64,000 bases of DNA from Parvularcula mediterranea. GTDB lineage: Bacteria > Pseudomonadota > Alphaproteobacteria > Caulobacterales > Parvularculaceae. Location of the stretch: the NCBI RefSeq assembly GCF_013085255.1, contig NZ_JABFCX010000002.1:672501-736500 (forward strand). Reading direction: 5' to 3'. The notes beneath the pieces are model-generated. The model saw only the letters and a list, made by a program, of their open reading frames with translations, was not told the origin of the DNA and ran no database searches. Below are positions 34,757 through 44,147 of this stretch, in pieces; within the stretch, counting starts at the first letter, position 1, and each line of letters opens with the position of its first letter. The position numbers and the translations under genes were made by a program.

Positions 34757-35869
34757 ATGACCTTCACCCCCAGCCGTCGCGAAACCCTCCTTGGCGCGGC
34801 AAGCCTGCTCGCCGCTGCCGGCTGTTCCCAGAGCGCTCCTGCACCCTCCCCGTCGCTCGCCTCTCTCGCTGCCGAAAAGGGGCTCAAGTTCGGCACCGCG
34901 ATGAACTCGCGGCAGCTGTCGGACCCCCGCTACATCGACCTTGTGCTGAAGGAATGCGCCGTGATCGTCGCAGAGAACGAGCACAAGATGTACACGATCC
35001 AGCCAAGCCCCGACGCGATGGATTTCTCCCGCGGCGACGCCCTCGCCGCCTTCGCACGGGAAAACGGCCTCGGGATGCGCGGCCACACCGTCGTCTGGCA
35101 CCACCCCAGATGGCTTCCCGACTGGATCAACAATTCCGTGTTTGGATCAGCTGCCGAGGCTGAAGCTGAACTCACTCGCTATATCAATGCCGTCGCAAGC
35201 CGTGATCAGGATGTCATATACTCCTGGGATGTCATCAACGAGGCTGTGGACGACCAGACCGGAGAGCTGCGCGAGACCTCCTACTCCCGCGCCATGGGCG
35301 GCGGGGCAGAGGTGATCGACTTCTGTTTTCGCCAGACGAAGGAAGCCGCTCCGAATGCGACCCTGGCGTACAATGACTATATGAGCTGGGAGCCTGGGAC
35401 GCAGAACCACAGGCGAGGAGTCCTCAGGCTTCTCGAAGAGCTCAAAAAGCGCGGCACACCGATCGATGCCCTCGGCATCCAAAGCCACTCGAACTACGGC
35501 ATGCCCGACGAATTCACGGCGGAGCGGAAGCGCGAGTGGAAAGCCTTCGTTGATGAAGTCGTGGGCATGGGCCTCGACATCTACCTGACGGAGTTCGACG
35601 TCAACGACACAAGGCTGGACCCCGACCCAGCCCTCCGCGACCGGCTGATCGCAACCTATACGGAAGAATATCTCGGGATGATGCTGGACTATCCCCAGAC
35701 CAAGGACATCCTCCTCTGGGGCATGGTCGACAAGGACAGCTGGCTCCAGACCTTCCTGCCGCGGGATGACGGCGTCGAGAAACGCCCCGTACCCTGGGAC
35801 TCGGACTACCAGCCGAAGCCCATGCGGGAGGCCATCGCGCGAGCGCTCAAGGCTGCGCCGGCTCGGTAG
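34757..35869 (+). CDS. GH10 endo-1,4-beta-xylanase lipoprotein
   Basis: A 370-residue glycoside hydrolase family 10 enzyme cutting internal beta-1,4 bonds in xylan. The acid/base is E162 in WDVINEA and the nucleophile E279 in YLTEFDVN; the N-H-N-like E-N-E-H and H-T-V-V-W-H substrate motifs are in order. The N-terminus has S-R-R-E-T-L-L and a lipobox A-A-G-C (C23), so it is a Tat-type or Sec-type lipoprotein in the periplasm or on the cell surface. It is a single-domain enzyme; the CBM-like protein encoded upstream may supply binding. A XylR-like operator precedes it. Confidence 0.95.
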   Translation: MTFTPSRRETLLGAASLLAAAGCSQSAPAPSPSLASLAAEKGLKFGTAMNSRQLSDPRYIDLVLKECAVIVAENEHKMYTIQPSPDAMDFSRGDALAAFARENGLGMRGHTVVWHHPRWLPDWINNSVFGSAAEAEAELTRYINAVASRDQDVIYSWDVINEAVDDQTGELRETSYSRAMGGGAEVIDFCFRQTKEAAPNATLAYNDYMSWEPGTQNHRRGVLRLLEELKKRGTPIDALGIQSHSNYGMPDEFTAERKREWKAFVDEVVGMGLDIYLTEFDVNDTRLDPDPALRDRLIATYTEEYLGMMLDYPQTKDILLWGMVDKDSWLQTFLPRDDGVEKRPVPWDSDYQPKPMREAIARALKAAPAR

Positions 35870-35997
35870 GAGATCTCGTTCTCCTTCCCTCAGGATACGA
35901 ACGTCTTCCACGGTCAGGCCATAGATCCGATGCCCATCACTGCCGGAGAAACCAAGGCATTGAAGGATCTTCAAGACTTCTGAGCTAGTCCAATGCG

Positions 35998-36486
35998 ATG
36001 GCTTGGATCAGGTGGGTCAGGCAGAGCGTTCACGCTTCTTGTTTCGCGCTTGCGACGCTCTTCGCGACCGCATCGATCGCTCATGCTCAAGTGCCCCTGA
36101 TCGTCGTCTCCGTGACAGAGCTCGACTTTGGAAAGCTCATGGGCTCAGCAAGTGGCGGGACGGTGAACCTGACCGACGGCGGGGTCAGGACCACGTCGGG
36201 CGGAGTGACAGGCGTCGACCTCGATTACTTCGCAGTCGAGATCGAGATCATGGGAACACCGAACGCGAAGTACGTCTTTGACGAGCCCAGGAAGGTCCCC
36301 CTTGCACACCCCACAGGGGGCGCGTCGATCGAGATCCGGGCCGTTGACTGCAATCCGAACAAGCGCGGGACCCTGGACACAACAGGACGCGCGACGATCC
36401 GCTGCGGCGGAGCCTTGGTAGTACCGGCCAGCCCCTTGGCGGGGCTCTATGCCTCCACAGTCTTCATCGACTTCGACTACAAATAG
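35998..36486 (+). CDS. DUF4402-like secreted subunit, first copy
   Basis: A 162-residue exported protein. Signal peptide about 1-32 (ends A-H-A-Q). The mature part begins with the pattern V-S-V-T-E-L-D-F-G-K-L, has a cysteine pair (D-C-N and R-C-G) and ends in the strand F-I-D-F-D-Y-K, all typical of DUF4402 pilin-like proteins. It heads a four-gene same-strand set with a second DUF4402 protein, a PapD-like chaperone and an usher-like protein. It may be the tip or a minor subunit. Start at 35998; the weak upstream ribosome site makes the exact start uncertain. Confidence 0.75.
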   Translation: MAWIRWVRQSVHASCFALATLFATASIAHAQVPLIVVSVTELDFGKLMGSASGGTVNLTDGGVRTTSGGVTGVDLDYFAVEIEIMGTPNAKYVFDEPRKVPLAHPTGGASIEIRAVDCNPNKRGTLDTTGRATIRCGGALVVPASPLAGLYASTVFIDFDYK

Positions 36487-36651
36487 TCCTGCCAGCGACG
36501 CAGAGACCGGTGAGCCGGGTCGGTCAGGTTTGATTCACTTTAGCCACGCCCATTGCACATAGTTCTTCAAGGCCATGTGATTAAATATCGATCCATCGGG
36601 CCAGTGGGGGTCCATCTAAAATGGGCATCTCGGGTACCCGTGGAGAGAACA

Positions 36652-37155
36652 GTGAAAAGAACGATCCTCAAGGCGTGCTCGGCCGCCTCGACCGCTATCC
36701 TTGCCGTCACCAGCATCGCCGCCGCTCAGGACACCGCGGACTTCACCGCGAGCGCGCTGATCCTTGAAGCCATCACGGTCACGAAGTCGACGGACCTCGA
36801 CTTCGCATCGATCGCGCCGGATGCATCTACGGCCGCAACCGTTGAAGTCACCCCGGCGGGCGCACGGAACTGCGGGGCTATCCTGACCTGTTCCGGAACC
36901 GTCAGTGCAGCGAGCTTTAGCGTTACCGGCGCCGACGGCGCGACCTTCGCTGTCACCCTTCCCGCAGCCGCCAACATCACGTCCGGTGCAGATACCATGC
37001 TTGTGGACACGTTTACTTCATCGCTTACGGGTAACACTGGGACCCTGACCGGCGGTGCGGCGACGTTTTCGCTTGGTGCGACTTTAAATGTCGGCGCCGC
37101 GCAGCCAGCGGGTTCCTACACGGGCACCTTCACGGTGACCGTCGACTACAACTAA
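36652..37155 (+). CDS. DUF4402-like secreted subunit, second copy
   Basis: A 167-residue exported protein. Signal peptide about 1-24 (ends A-A-A-Q). The mature chain opens T-A-D-F-T-A-S-A-L-I-L, carries T-K-S-T-D-L-D-F-A-S-I, a C-G-A-I-L-T-C disulfide candidate and ends F-T-V-T-V-D-Y-N, the alternating last strand of chaperone-usher subunits. It is rich in Ala, Thr and Gly and is probably the major polymer subunit. Start is GTG at 36652 with GGAGAG six bases upstream; an ATG 99 bases upstream would put 33 non-signal residues before the signal peptide. A chaperone gene follows in 25 bases. Confidence 0.82.
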   Translation: MKRTILKACSAASTAILAVTSIAAAQDTADFTASALILEAITVTKSTDLDFASIAPDASTAATVEVTPAGARNCGAILTCSGTVSAASFSVTGADGATFAVTLPAAANITSGADTMLVDTFTSSLTGNTGTLTGGAATFSLGATLNVGAAQPAGSYTGTFTVTVDYN

Positions 37156-37180
37156 ATCTGCCGAGGGCGGGGCGACGATC

Positions 37181-38020
37181 ATGAACTCTGGAGCAAGGCG
37201 GTTTCTCGCCTCTTTCATCCTTGTCTGGATCGTTGCCTTTCCTCACGCGGCCCATGCTCAGGGCGGTGACCTTGTCGTTGCTCCTGTCCGTGTCGTCTTC
37301 GAAGGCCGCGCCCGCGTCGCCGAGGTCACCCTCGTCAGCCGGGCCGACGAAGTGAAAACCTACCGTATCAGCTTCGAGAACCGGCGGATGACGCCAACCG
37401 GCAGCTTTGTCGCCATCGACAATGCTGGTCCCGGCGAGCGGTTCTCCGACAGCCTCGTCCGCTACGCTCCGCGCAGCGTCGAGCTGGAGCCCGGCAAGGC
37501 ACAGACCATCCGCCTCCTCCTTCGCAAACCAGCTGATCTCGAATCCGGCGAGTACCGTTCGCACCTGAAGTTCGCAGCCGTCCCGGAGACCGCCGGCGCG
37601 ATCAATTCGATCGAACGGACCGGTGATAAGAAGGACGGAATCTCGATTGCCCTGACGCCGATCTATGGCGTCACCATCCCGGTGATCGTCCGCCATGGCC
37701 AGACGAAGGCGTCCACCTCGATCGCGTCAGCCGATCTTGTGGACGACGAAGGCGGCATCGGTGTCGTCGTGGATCTCCAGCGTGAGGGCACGCGCTCTGT
37801 CTACGGAGATATCCGCGTCTACTCCGCCAATGGCAGGACCCTGCTGACTGAACAGCGAGGGATCGCCGTCTACACGCCGAACAACAACCGGCAACTCCGC
37901 CTCGGGCTTACCGCAGACGCCGCAAACACGGCAGCACGCGACGGCGTCCTCGTGAAATTCGATGAACGCAGCCCGCGCGACAATGCATCCTCGCGCTTCA
38001 TCTCGGACCCCCTGAAGTAA
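37181..38020 (+). CDS. PapD-like periplasmic chaperone
   Basis: A 279-residue exported protein with signal peptide about 1-26 (ends A-H-A-Q) and two immunoglobulin-like domains. Family marks include the N-terminal strand V-V-A-P-V-R-V-V-F-E, R-Y-A-P-R-S-V-E-L-E-P-G-K-A-Q-T-I-R in the G1-strand region and Y-R-S-H-L-K-F. Such chaperones donate a strand to unfinished pilin subunits. It is slightly longer than classical PapD (about 220-240) because of extra sequence in domain 2. It is followed by the usher-like gene after 10 bases. Confidence 0.85.
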   Translation: MNSGARRFLASFILVWIVAFPHAAHAQGGDLVVAPVRVVFEGRARVAEVTLVSRADEVKTYRISFENRRMTPTGSFVAIDNAGPGERFSDSLVRYAPRSVELEPGKAQTIRLLLRKPADLESGEYRSHLKFAAVPETAGAINSIERTGDKKDGISIALTPIYGVTIPVIVRHGQTKASTSIASADLVDDEGGIGVVVDLQREGTRSVYGDIRVYSANGRTLLTEQRGIAVYTPNNNRQLRLGLTADAANTAARDGVLVKFDERSPRDNASSRFISDPLK

Positions 38021-38030
38021 TCTTCAAACC

Positions 38031-40778
38031 ATGGGGTGGGGCGGGAGCATAACCAAGCGCCTGATCGGCGCTCTGACGGCCTGCCTGCTCGCCACAACCC
38101 CGGCCAGGGCTGCGTTCCCCGAAGTCTTCTCGGACGAACTCCTCATCCTCAAGGTGCGTACCGGCGGCATCATGCTCTCCGACGCGCTTCTGGCTTATGA
38201 GACGGACAGTGGCACCTGCGTTCTCCTCGACGATTTCGCGGCTGCTCTTGAGTTTCCAATCACTACGGAAGGAACCGTCGCCTCAGGTTGGCTCTTCCGT
38301 CCCAAGAGGACATTCCGCCTCGACCTCGAGACCGAAGAGCTTGAGCTTGAAGGCCGCGCGAGGTTCATCGGTCCGGGTGACGTCTATCTGGATCAGGGCC
38401 TGCCTTGCGTGACGCTGGAGGCGGCCGGTCGATGGTTTGGCCTCAAGTCGGAGCTCATCAAACGGGACGCTCTTCTCCAGATCGAAAGCGCTATTCCCCT
38501 CCCCGCTCAGGAACGGGAGAACCGCGAGAAGATCCGCAAAAGGATGCGAACAGCCCTCGGCGAAACAGATGAGGATCTCGAGCGTGCTGACCTCGTTCCC
38601 TACGCGTGGGCGTCTGTTCCCCATACGGATTTTAACCTGCGCTATGTCAGTGAAGAGGCCGGTGAGCGGGTTGAAAGCGACCTCCTTGCCATCGGCGATC
38701 TTGGAAAGATGAGCACTGAAATCCTGGTGCGGGGCGACACCGACCGGGGGCTGCTTGGCGTGCGCGGCCGGATAGGCAGACGTGCCCCTCAAGGGATCCT
38801 CCCGCGAGGGCCGAGGATAACTGAAATGGCTCTCGGCGATATCGAAACGCCAGCAGGAAGGCTCAGTGCAGAGACTATCCCGGGCCGCGGGGCGATCATA
38901 TCCTCGCGGAGGCTCGGCCAGCCCGACGTCTATGACCGGACGACTGTCGAGGGTGATGCGATCCCCGGGTGGGAGGTTGAACTCTACCGCAACAAGACGC
39001 TGCTCGATGCTCAGATCGTGGACGAAACCGGGCGCTACCGATTTCTCAATGTACCGCTCCTCTTCGGCAACAACCGCTTCGTTCTCGAACTCTACGGTCC
39101 GGAAGGGCAGCGTCGCCGGGAGGTTGAGAACGTCGTTGTCGGCGATGAAGCCCTGCCCAAGGGCGAGAGCGAATTCACCATCGCGGCGAACCAGCAACGC
39201 GTGCCGACCTTCTACGCCAAGGAGCTCGATTCCGATCCTGACACCGGTTCAGCCCGGGTCGGTGCGCTCCTCGCCTACGGGCTTGGTCAAAGCACGGCCC
39301 TGACAGTCGGTACACAGACCTATCAGTTCGATGGCGAGCGTCTTTCCTTTTTCGACGCCGGGATCAGGTCAGGCCTCAAGGGTATTGGCCTCTTCGTTGA
39401 TAGCTCCTTTCAGAACGGAGGAGGATCCGCCTTCTCGATCGGTGCGCAAAAGGGCCTTTCGGCAGGCTTGATCACAGCCCGCCTTGAGACCTTCTCCAGC
39501 TATGTCAGCGAGCGCGCACGGGCCTTCGGGGACGACACGCTTTCGAGCCGTGCGGTACTTAATTCAGAGGTCACCGCCCGGCTGCCGGGGCAGCTCTTCG
39601 TCCCCCTCGCCGTCACCCTGTCGAGGGAGGAGCGTACTTCCGGCCGTTCCGATGACCAGCTGGCGATAAGAGCCAACACCCGTTTCGGCTCTGCCAGCAT
39701 CAACCAGCAAATCGGCGTCAGGCGTATCGTCATACCGGGGCTTGATGTCACCGAGAACATCAGTGGACGGACGCTGATCAGCCGACGCGGACGCTGGCTC
39801 AACCTTCGTGCAGAGGCCGATTACCGGTTTGGCGACGACAGGAGCTTCGATCGCATCAGCGGCACTGCGGAATACCGGGCCGGAAAGAGTCTTTTCGTTC
39901 GCCTCACGGGCGCCCATCTTCCGAGAACAGAGCAAAACACTGTCAGCTTGGGGATCAATGCCGTCACCAACTGGGCAACTTTCGGGGTTTCAGGGACAAG
40001 GGATCCGAACGAGGAGGTGAGCTTCCGCGCCAGCCTCGCCATCTCAGCAGCAAAAACCCCAACCCGGAAGCCCCGGCTGATCACATCGCGAAGAAGCTTT
40101 GCGAGGACAGGAACGGCTTTCGTCAGGCCGTTCATAGACACCAACGCAGACGGCGCGCACCAGGAAGGCGAACAGGTGCTTGAGAGCACCATTGTCGTCA
40201 ATGGCCGGGCTTATCAGTCGACTGAGTGGACGAGCGAAGGCGCGCTCATCAGGTACCTTCGCCTGGACAGGCCCAGCGCCGTGACGGTCGATCTCTCAAG
40301 CGTTCCGTCCGACGACGTGATCCTCGTTGCACCGGAGGAAGCAAAGCTCCTGCCCCGTGCCGGCAGGACGCCGGTGATCGACCTCCCCCTGACGCCGTCG
40401 GGCGATATGATCGGACAAACGAAGGATGAGATCAGCGGGATCATCCTGTCCGACGTGGCGCTCGAACTGGTCGATGAAAAAGGCGCGGTGATCGCAGAGA
40501 CCCGGTCGCTCTTCGACGGCTACTTCATCTTCGAGAACGTGCCCCTCGGCGGTTATCTCGTGAGGATCGCACCAGATCAGCGCGAACGGCTGGGCATAGG
40601 ATCGATCAGTGAGCGTTGGGTCGTTCTGAGCGAAGGCGTCGATATCATCGAGGGTCTTGAAATGCTGATCGACAGCACGGCCGCTGGACGCTTCGACTTG
40701 CCGACAGCAGCCTACCCCTATCTTCCCGACGACCCCGAAGGCGAACGCGGCTCGGACGAGGCAGCAGGCGCGCAATGA
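38031..40778 (+). CDS. Usher-like outer-membrane protein with C-terminal Ig-like domains
   Basis: A 915-residue exported protein. Signal peptide about 1-28. The N-terminal region (about 29-180) binds no recognised motif but includes two cysteines; the middle (about 200-660) is a run of amphipathic strands fitting an outer-membrane barrel, with an A-G-R-L-S-A-E-T-I-P-G-R-G segment and a plug-like G-W-E-V-E-L-Y-R-N region typical of ushers. The C-terminal 230 residues carry an SdrD-B/carboxypeptidase-regulatory-like fold with D-T-N-A-D-G and F-D-G-Y-F-I-F-E-N-V. It is probably the secretion pore for the DUF4402 subunits, though sequence similarity to FimD looks remote. Confidence 0.7.
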   Translation: MGWGGSITKRLIGALTACLLATTPARAAFPEVFSDELLILKVRTGGIMLSDALLAYETDSGTCVLLDDFAAALEFPITTEGTVASGWLFRPKRTFRLDLETEELELEGRARFIGPGDVYLDQGLPCVTLEAAGRWFGLKSELIKRDALLQIESAIPLPAQERENREKIRKRMRTALGETDEDLERADLVPYAWASVPHTDFNLRYVSEEAGERVESDLLAIGDLGKMSTEILVRGDTDRGLLGVRGRIGRRAPQGILPRGPRITEMALGDIETPAGRLSAETIPGRGAIISSRRLGQPDVYDRTTVEGDAIPGWEVELYRNKTLLDAQIVDETGRYRFLNVPLLFGNNRFVLELYGPEGQRRREVENVVVGDEALPKGESEFTIAANQQRVPTFYAKELDSDPDTGSARVGALLAYGLGQSTALTVGTQTYQFDGERLSFFDAGIRSGLKGIGLFVDSSFQNGGGSAFSIGAQKGLSAGLITARLETFSSYVSERARAFGDDTLSSRAVLNSEVTARLPGQLFVPLAVTLSREERTSGRSDDQLAIRANTRFGSASINQQIGVRRIVIPGLDVTENISGRTLISRRGRWLNLRAEADYRFGDDRSFDRISGTAEYRAGKSLFVRLTGAHLPRTEQNTVSLGINAVTNWATFGVSGTRDPNEEVSFRASLAISAAKTPTRKPRLITSRRSFARTGTAFVRPFIDTNADGAHQEGEQVLESTIVVNGRAYQSTEWTSEGALIRYLRLDRPSAVTVDLSSVPSDDVILVAPEEAKLLPRAGRTPVIDLPLTPSGDMIGQTKDEISGIILSDVALELVDEKGAVIAETRSLFDGYFIFENVPLGGYLVRIAPDQRERLGIGSISERWVVLSEGVDIIEGLEMLIDSTAAGRFDLPTAAYPYLPDDPEGERGSDEAAGAQ

Positions 40779-40864
40779 ATGCGGATCGTACGCGTGAAAG
40801 GTCTCGCCCAACGAACCCTTGATTGAGAGAAAGCCAGCCCCTGCCAGGGCATTCGCCACTTTCA

Positions 40865-40885
40865 AAAGGTCCCCCAGACCTTTTG
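40865..40885. terminator. Terminator-like hairpin beyond tRNA-Leu
   Basis: AAAAGGTC and GACCTTTT form a perfect 8-bp stem with a five-base loop, giving T-rich ends on both strands. A second GC-rich hairpin (TCGCGC / GCGCGA) lies beside it. It can serve both the leftward tRNA and the rightward usher gene. Confidence 0.65.
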
Positions 40886-40913
40886 ATCGCGCCTTGCGCG
40901 ACCAGAGGCGAAT

Positions 40914-40997
40914 GGTGCGGATGAGAGGACTCGAACCTCCACGCCGTAAGACACCAGAACCTAAATCTGGCGCGTCTACCAATTCCGCCACATCCGC
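40914..40997 (-). tRNA. tRNA-Leu (anticodon TAG)
   Basis: The reverse strand folds as an 84-nt class II tRNA: acceptor GCGGATG / CATCCGC with discriminator A, D arm with AATTGGTAGAC, anticodon stem CCAGA / TCTGG around TTTAGGT (anticodon TAG), a variable arm TGTCTTACGGCGT, T arm GGTTCGAGTCC, and encoded CCA. The 322-base gap between usher and DUF1428 genes holds this tRNA and the terminator, and nothing else was seen. Confidence 0.96.
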
Positions 40998-41100
40998 ACG
41001 GTTTGGGCGAAATGGCTGAATAGTCCCTGACGGGGCTGCTGTCGAGAAGGGTTGTGGCGTGATCTTTCCCGGGCGACCCTGCGGCGTCAGGAGGACCCCC

Positions 41101-41451
41101 ATGAGCTATCTGGAAGTTGCTGTCTCACCAGTGCCGACCGAGAACCGGGAGCGTTATGTCGAGGTCGCGGAGGCCGCCGCCGCTGTCTTCAAGAAGCACG
41201 GTGCGCTGAGCATTACCGAGAATTGGGGCGATGATGTGCCCGAAGGAAAGCAGACGGACTATCACCGTGCCGTGGCGAAGAAGGATGGCGAGACCATCGT
41301 GATCTCCACGATCCTTTGGCCCTCTAAAGAGGTGCGTGATGCAGCCTGGCCCAAGGTCATGGAAGACCCTGCGATGGGCGCCCATGACGGCCTTTTCGAC
41401 ATGTCGCGGATGATCTTTGGCGGTTTCGTGCCGATCGTCTCGGTCAGCTAG
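41101..41451 (+). CDS. DUF1428 family protein
   Basis: A 116-residue cytosolic protein. The start M-S-Y-L-E-V-A-V, the middle W-G-D-D-V-P-E-G-K-Q-T-D-Y and the end M-I-F-G-G-F-V-P-I-V match the YbaA/DUF1428 family, a ferredoxin-like dimeric alpha-beta barrel fold of unknown biochemical role. Start is ATG at 41101, six bases after AGGAGG, one of the best ribosome sites in the window. Its 3' end overlaps the convergent NAD(P)HX gene by eight bases. Confidence 0.9.
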   Translation: MSYLEVAVSPVPTENRERYVEVAEAAAAVFKKHGALSITENWGDDVPEGKQTDYHRAVAKKDGETIVISTILWPSKEVRDAAWPKVMEDPAMGAHDGLFDMSRMIFGGFVPIVSVS

Positions 41452-42886
41452 ACGCGAGCCTCTCGAGCACCGCTGCGATGCGCGGAGCCAACTGATCAGC
41501 GTTGAAGCCGGGGCCTGCGCCCTGCGCAGCTTCGGCGTGCACCCACGCGGCAGCGGCGGCGGCGACTTCGGGCGCGATGCCCCGGGCCATGAAGCCGCCA
41601 ATAAGGCCCGCGAGGGTGTCGCCTGATCCGGCCGTGGCAAGCGCAGCGCTGCCGTTGGTGTTCAGTACGGGGAGGATGCCTCCGGCGATCGCGGTGGTCG
41701 AACCCTTGAGGAGGACCATCGCACCAGCGCGGGCAGAGGCCTTTTTCGCGCGCGAAAGCCTGTCACCATCGAGGCCGGGGAAGAGCCGGCTGAACTCTCC
41801 CTCGTGGGGGGTCAGGATGCACCTCTCGTGGAGCTTGCCGAAAAGGACGTGCGGCGTGTCCTCGTAGAGGGTCAGCGCGTCGGCATCGAGGACACAGGGC
41901 AAGCCGCTTTCAAGCGCCGCGCTCAGACACTCGCTGGCCAGGCGTCCATGGCCCATCCCCGGGCCGATCACGATCGCCGATGCCGTGCCATCGATCAGGG
42001 TGCGGAGCTCCTCAGGACCGGTGAGCGGCTTGACCATAACCGCATCGAACTGGCTGGCCGCGAACTCCGCTCCTGAAAGCGGCGCAAGATACGTCACGGC
42101 ACCGGCGCCCGAAACACTGGCCGCGCGTGCCGCAAGACGCGCTGCGCCGCCCTTGAGGCCGGGACCACCGACCACGGCGACATGGCCGCGCGCATATTTG
42201 TGGGTATCTCCGTCAGCGACCGCGAGGCTTTGCTTCCAAAGCGCCGGATCATTGTGGAGCGCAGAGGTATCATCATGGTGCGGAACGATGCCGATATCCG
42301 CGATGAACAACCTGCCGGAGAGACGCCGTCCTTCGCCAAGAAAATGCCCAGGCTTAGCGCGGTGGAAGCTGACCGTGATGTCGGCCTTCGCCGCAGCGCC
42401 GAGGACCTCGCCGGTCCTGCCGTCAATGCCGCTCGGTAAGTCAACCGCGAGGACCGAAGCGTCCGACGCTTCCAGTTTTTCGATGAGAAGCCTCGCTTCG
42501 CCTTCGATGGGACGATTGAGGCCTGCGCCGAAGAGAGCGTCGACGACCAGCGTGCCCGCCTCGGGGCGGAAGGTCCCCGTCGGACTAAGGAGCCGCATGA
42601 GCCCCGAAGAGGTGTCGCTCTCATCCATCACGCCAGCATCGAGAAGATTCAACGTCACCGGCCAGCCCGCCTCGTCGAGAAGCGCCGCGAGCATCAGCCC
42701 GTCCTCGCCGTTCTGGCCCGGTCCGCAGAGGATGGTGACAGGTCGCCGCGTATAGTGTGCACGGAGGATCCTGAAGATGGCCCGCGCCGCTCGGGCGACC
42801 AGCGTGCCCACGGGGGTGCCGCCCGCGATGGTCCGCCGGTCGGCGGCCTGCATCGCATCGGGCGTCAGGAGCGCCTGCCGTTGCAT
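41444..42886 (-). CDS. nnr: Bifunctional NAD(P)HX epimerase/dehydratase
   Basis: About 480 residues. It repairs hydrated NADH and NADPH. The N-terminal YjeF_N epimerase domain has L-L-T-P-D-A-M-Q-A-A-D, G-P-G-Q-N-G-E-D-G (usually N-N-G-G-D) and D-L-P-S-G-I-D; the C-terminal ADP-dependent dehydratase domain has T-P-H-E-G-E-F-S-R-L and the A-T-A-G-S-G-D-T-L-A-G catalytic loop. The start is uncertain: ATG at 42886 follows GGAGG closely, while ATG at 42907 follows GGGGTGA; both keep the domain. N-G-E-D-G in place of N-N-G-G-D is a mild departure in the epimerase phosphate loop. Confidence 0.92.
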   Translation of the reverse strand: MQRQALLTPDAMQAADRRTIAGGTPVGTLVARAARAIFRILRAHYTRRPVTILCGPGQNGEDGLMLAALLDEAGWPVTLNLLDAGVMDESDTSSGLMRLLSPTGTFRPEAGTLVVDALFGAGLNRPIEGEARLLIEKLEASDASVLAVDLPSGIDGRTGEVLGAAAKADITVSFHRAKPGHFLGEGRRLSGRLFIADIGIVPHHDDTSALHNDPALWKQSLAVADGDTHKYARGHVAVVGGPGLKGGAARLAARAASVSGAGAVTYLAPLSGAEFAASQFDAVMVKPLTGPEELRTLIDGTASAIVIGPGMGHGRLASECLSAALESGLPCVLDADALTLYEDTPHVLFGKLHERCILTPHEGEFSRLFPGLDGDRLSRAKKASARAGAMVLLKGSTTAIAGGILPVLNTNGSAALATAGSGDTLAGLIGGFMARGIAPEVAAAAAAWVHAEAAQGAGPGFNADQLAPRIAAVLERLASS

Positions 42887-43034
42887 CGCCTCCCTCTCGA
42901 ACCCCATCGCTTCACCCCATGCATGGACGACCGTCCCGGAATGGGACGGCTGTGTCTCTATGATAGTATAACGCAAGAGCGTTGCCATGCGATCCAAACT
43001 GGAACCTTTTCGCTCAGGCTGTTAGCGCATCCCC

Positions 43035-44147
43035 ATGAGGGCATTGATTTCAGACGAAGAAAAGCTGGCGCGGTTGCGTCTCATCCGGTCCCGGGGCATC
43101 GGTCCCCTGACCTATGGACAGCTCCTGGCGCGCTCGGGATCGGCACTTTCGGCGATCGAATTGCTGCCTGAGCTGGCAGAAAAAGCGGGCCGGAGGCGGA
43201 TCGAACTGATGGGAGCGGGACCTGCCGCGCGGGAGATGGATGCCGCTGCGAGGCTTGGCGCGAAGATCGTGACCTTGGGAGAGGCTGAGTATCCCGGAGC
43301 GCTTGCAGCCATCGCCGACCCGCCTCCCCTCCTCACGGTGATCGGCAACCTTGCGCTTCTCCTCAAGGACAATATCGGCATCGTCGGTGCGCGGAATGCC
43401 TCGGCAGCGGGTCGGCGCATGGCGCGGGACCTCGCCCATGATCTGGGGGCGGAGGGTTTCGTCGTCGCCTCTGGAATGGCGCGAGGGATCGACGGCGCGG
43501 CCCATGAAGCGGCTTTCGAGAACGGTACCGTCGCCGTGCTCGCAGGCGGCGCTGACTCCATCTATCCGCCGGAACATGCATCGCTCTACCGTCAGATCAC
43601 GGAGAAGGGCGCCATCGTTTCCGAGCAGCCTCTCGGGATGACGGCCCGCGCCAAGGACTTCCCCAAGCGAAACCGCATTGTCTCAGGCCTCTCGCGCGGC
43701 GTGGTGGTGGTCGAGGCTGCAGAGCGGTCAGGCACCCTCATCACCGCCCGCCTTGCCTCTGAGCAAGGCCGGGAGGTCTTTGCCGTACCCGGATCACCGC
43801 TTGACCCGAGGAGTGGCGGGACGAACGACCTTCTCCGGCGCGGCGCGACCCTGATCCGCGATGCGCAGGACGTGATCGACGAGCTTGCCCAGCCGATGCG
43901 CCAGGGCCTCTTCGAGCCTCCAGCCGATCCCTATACAGAGGAAGGTTTCGAGCCGGATCCCACTTTGCGGGCGACTATTCTCAGCCTTCTCAGCTTCACT
44001 CCGACCCACCGGGACCGCCTGATCGCGGAGGCAGGCGCCTCTGCAGGCCAGGTCGCTGCTGTGCTTCTCGATCTGGTGTTAGAGGGCAAAGCCGCGGAAG
44101 AAACAGGAGGGGCTTACGTGCTCTCTTCGGAGAGCGGCGGCAGGTAA
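43035..44147 (+). CDS. dprA: DNA-processing protein DprA
   Basis: A 370-residue protein that loads RecA on single-stranded DNA taken up during transformation. An N-terminal helical (SAM-like) part precedes the extended Rossmann fold with G-A-R-N-A-S, V-A-S-G-M-A-R-G-I-D-G-A-A-H and V-L-A-G-G-A-D-S-I-Y-P, the DprA signature. The C-terminal winged-helix domain is present (about 300-365), as in many proteobacteria. Other competence genes are not in the window. The last 34 bases overlap a convergent hydrolase gene. Confidence 0.95.
   Translation: MRALISDEEKLARLRLIRSRGIGPLTYGQLLARSGSALSAIELLPELAEKAGRRRIELMGAGPAAREMDAAARLGAKIVTLGEAEYPGALAAIADPPPLLTVIGNLALLLKDNIGIVGARNASAAGRRMARDLAHDLGAEGFVVASGMARGIDGAAHEAAFENGTVAVLAGGADSIYPPEHASLYRQITEKGAIVSEQPLGMTARAKDFPKRNRIVSGLSRGVVVVEAAERSGTLITARLASEQGREVFAVPGSPLDPRSGGTNDLLRRGATLIRDAQDVIDELAQPMRQGLFEPPADPYTEEGFEPDPTLRATILSLLSFTPTHRDRLIAEAGASAGQVAAVLLDLVLEGKAAEETGGAYVLSSESGGR

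Noticed and set aside
40296-41102. A 268-codon leftward frame spanning tRNA-Leu
   Set aside because: It reads through a certain tRNA and is antisense to the usher-like gene.
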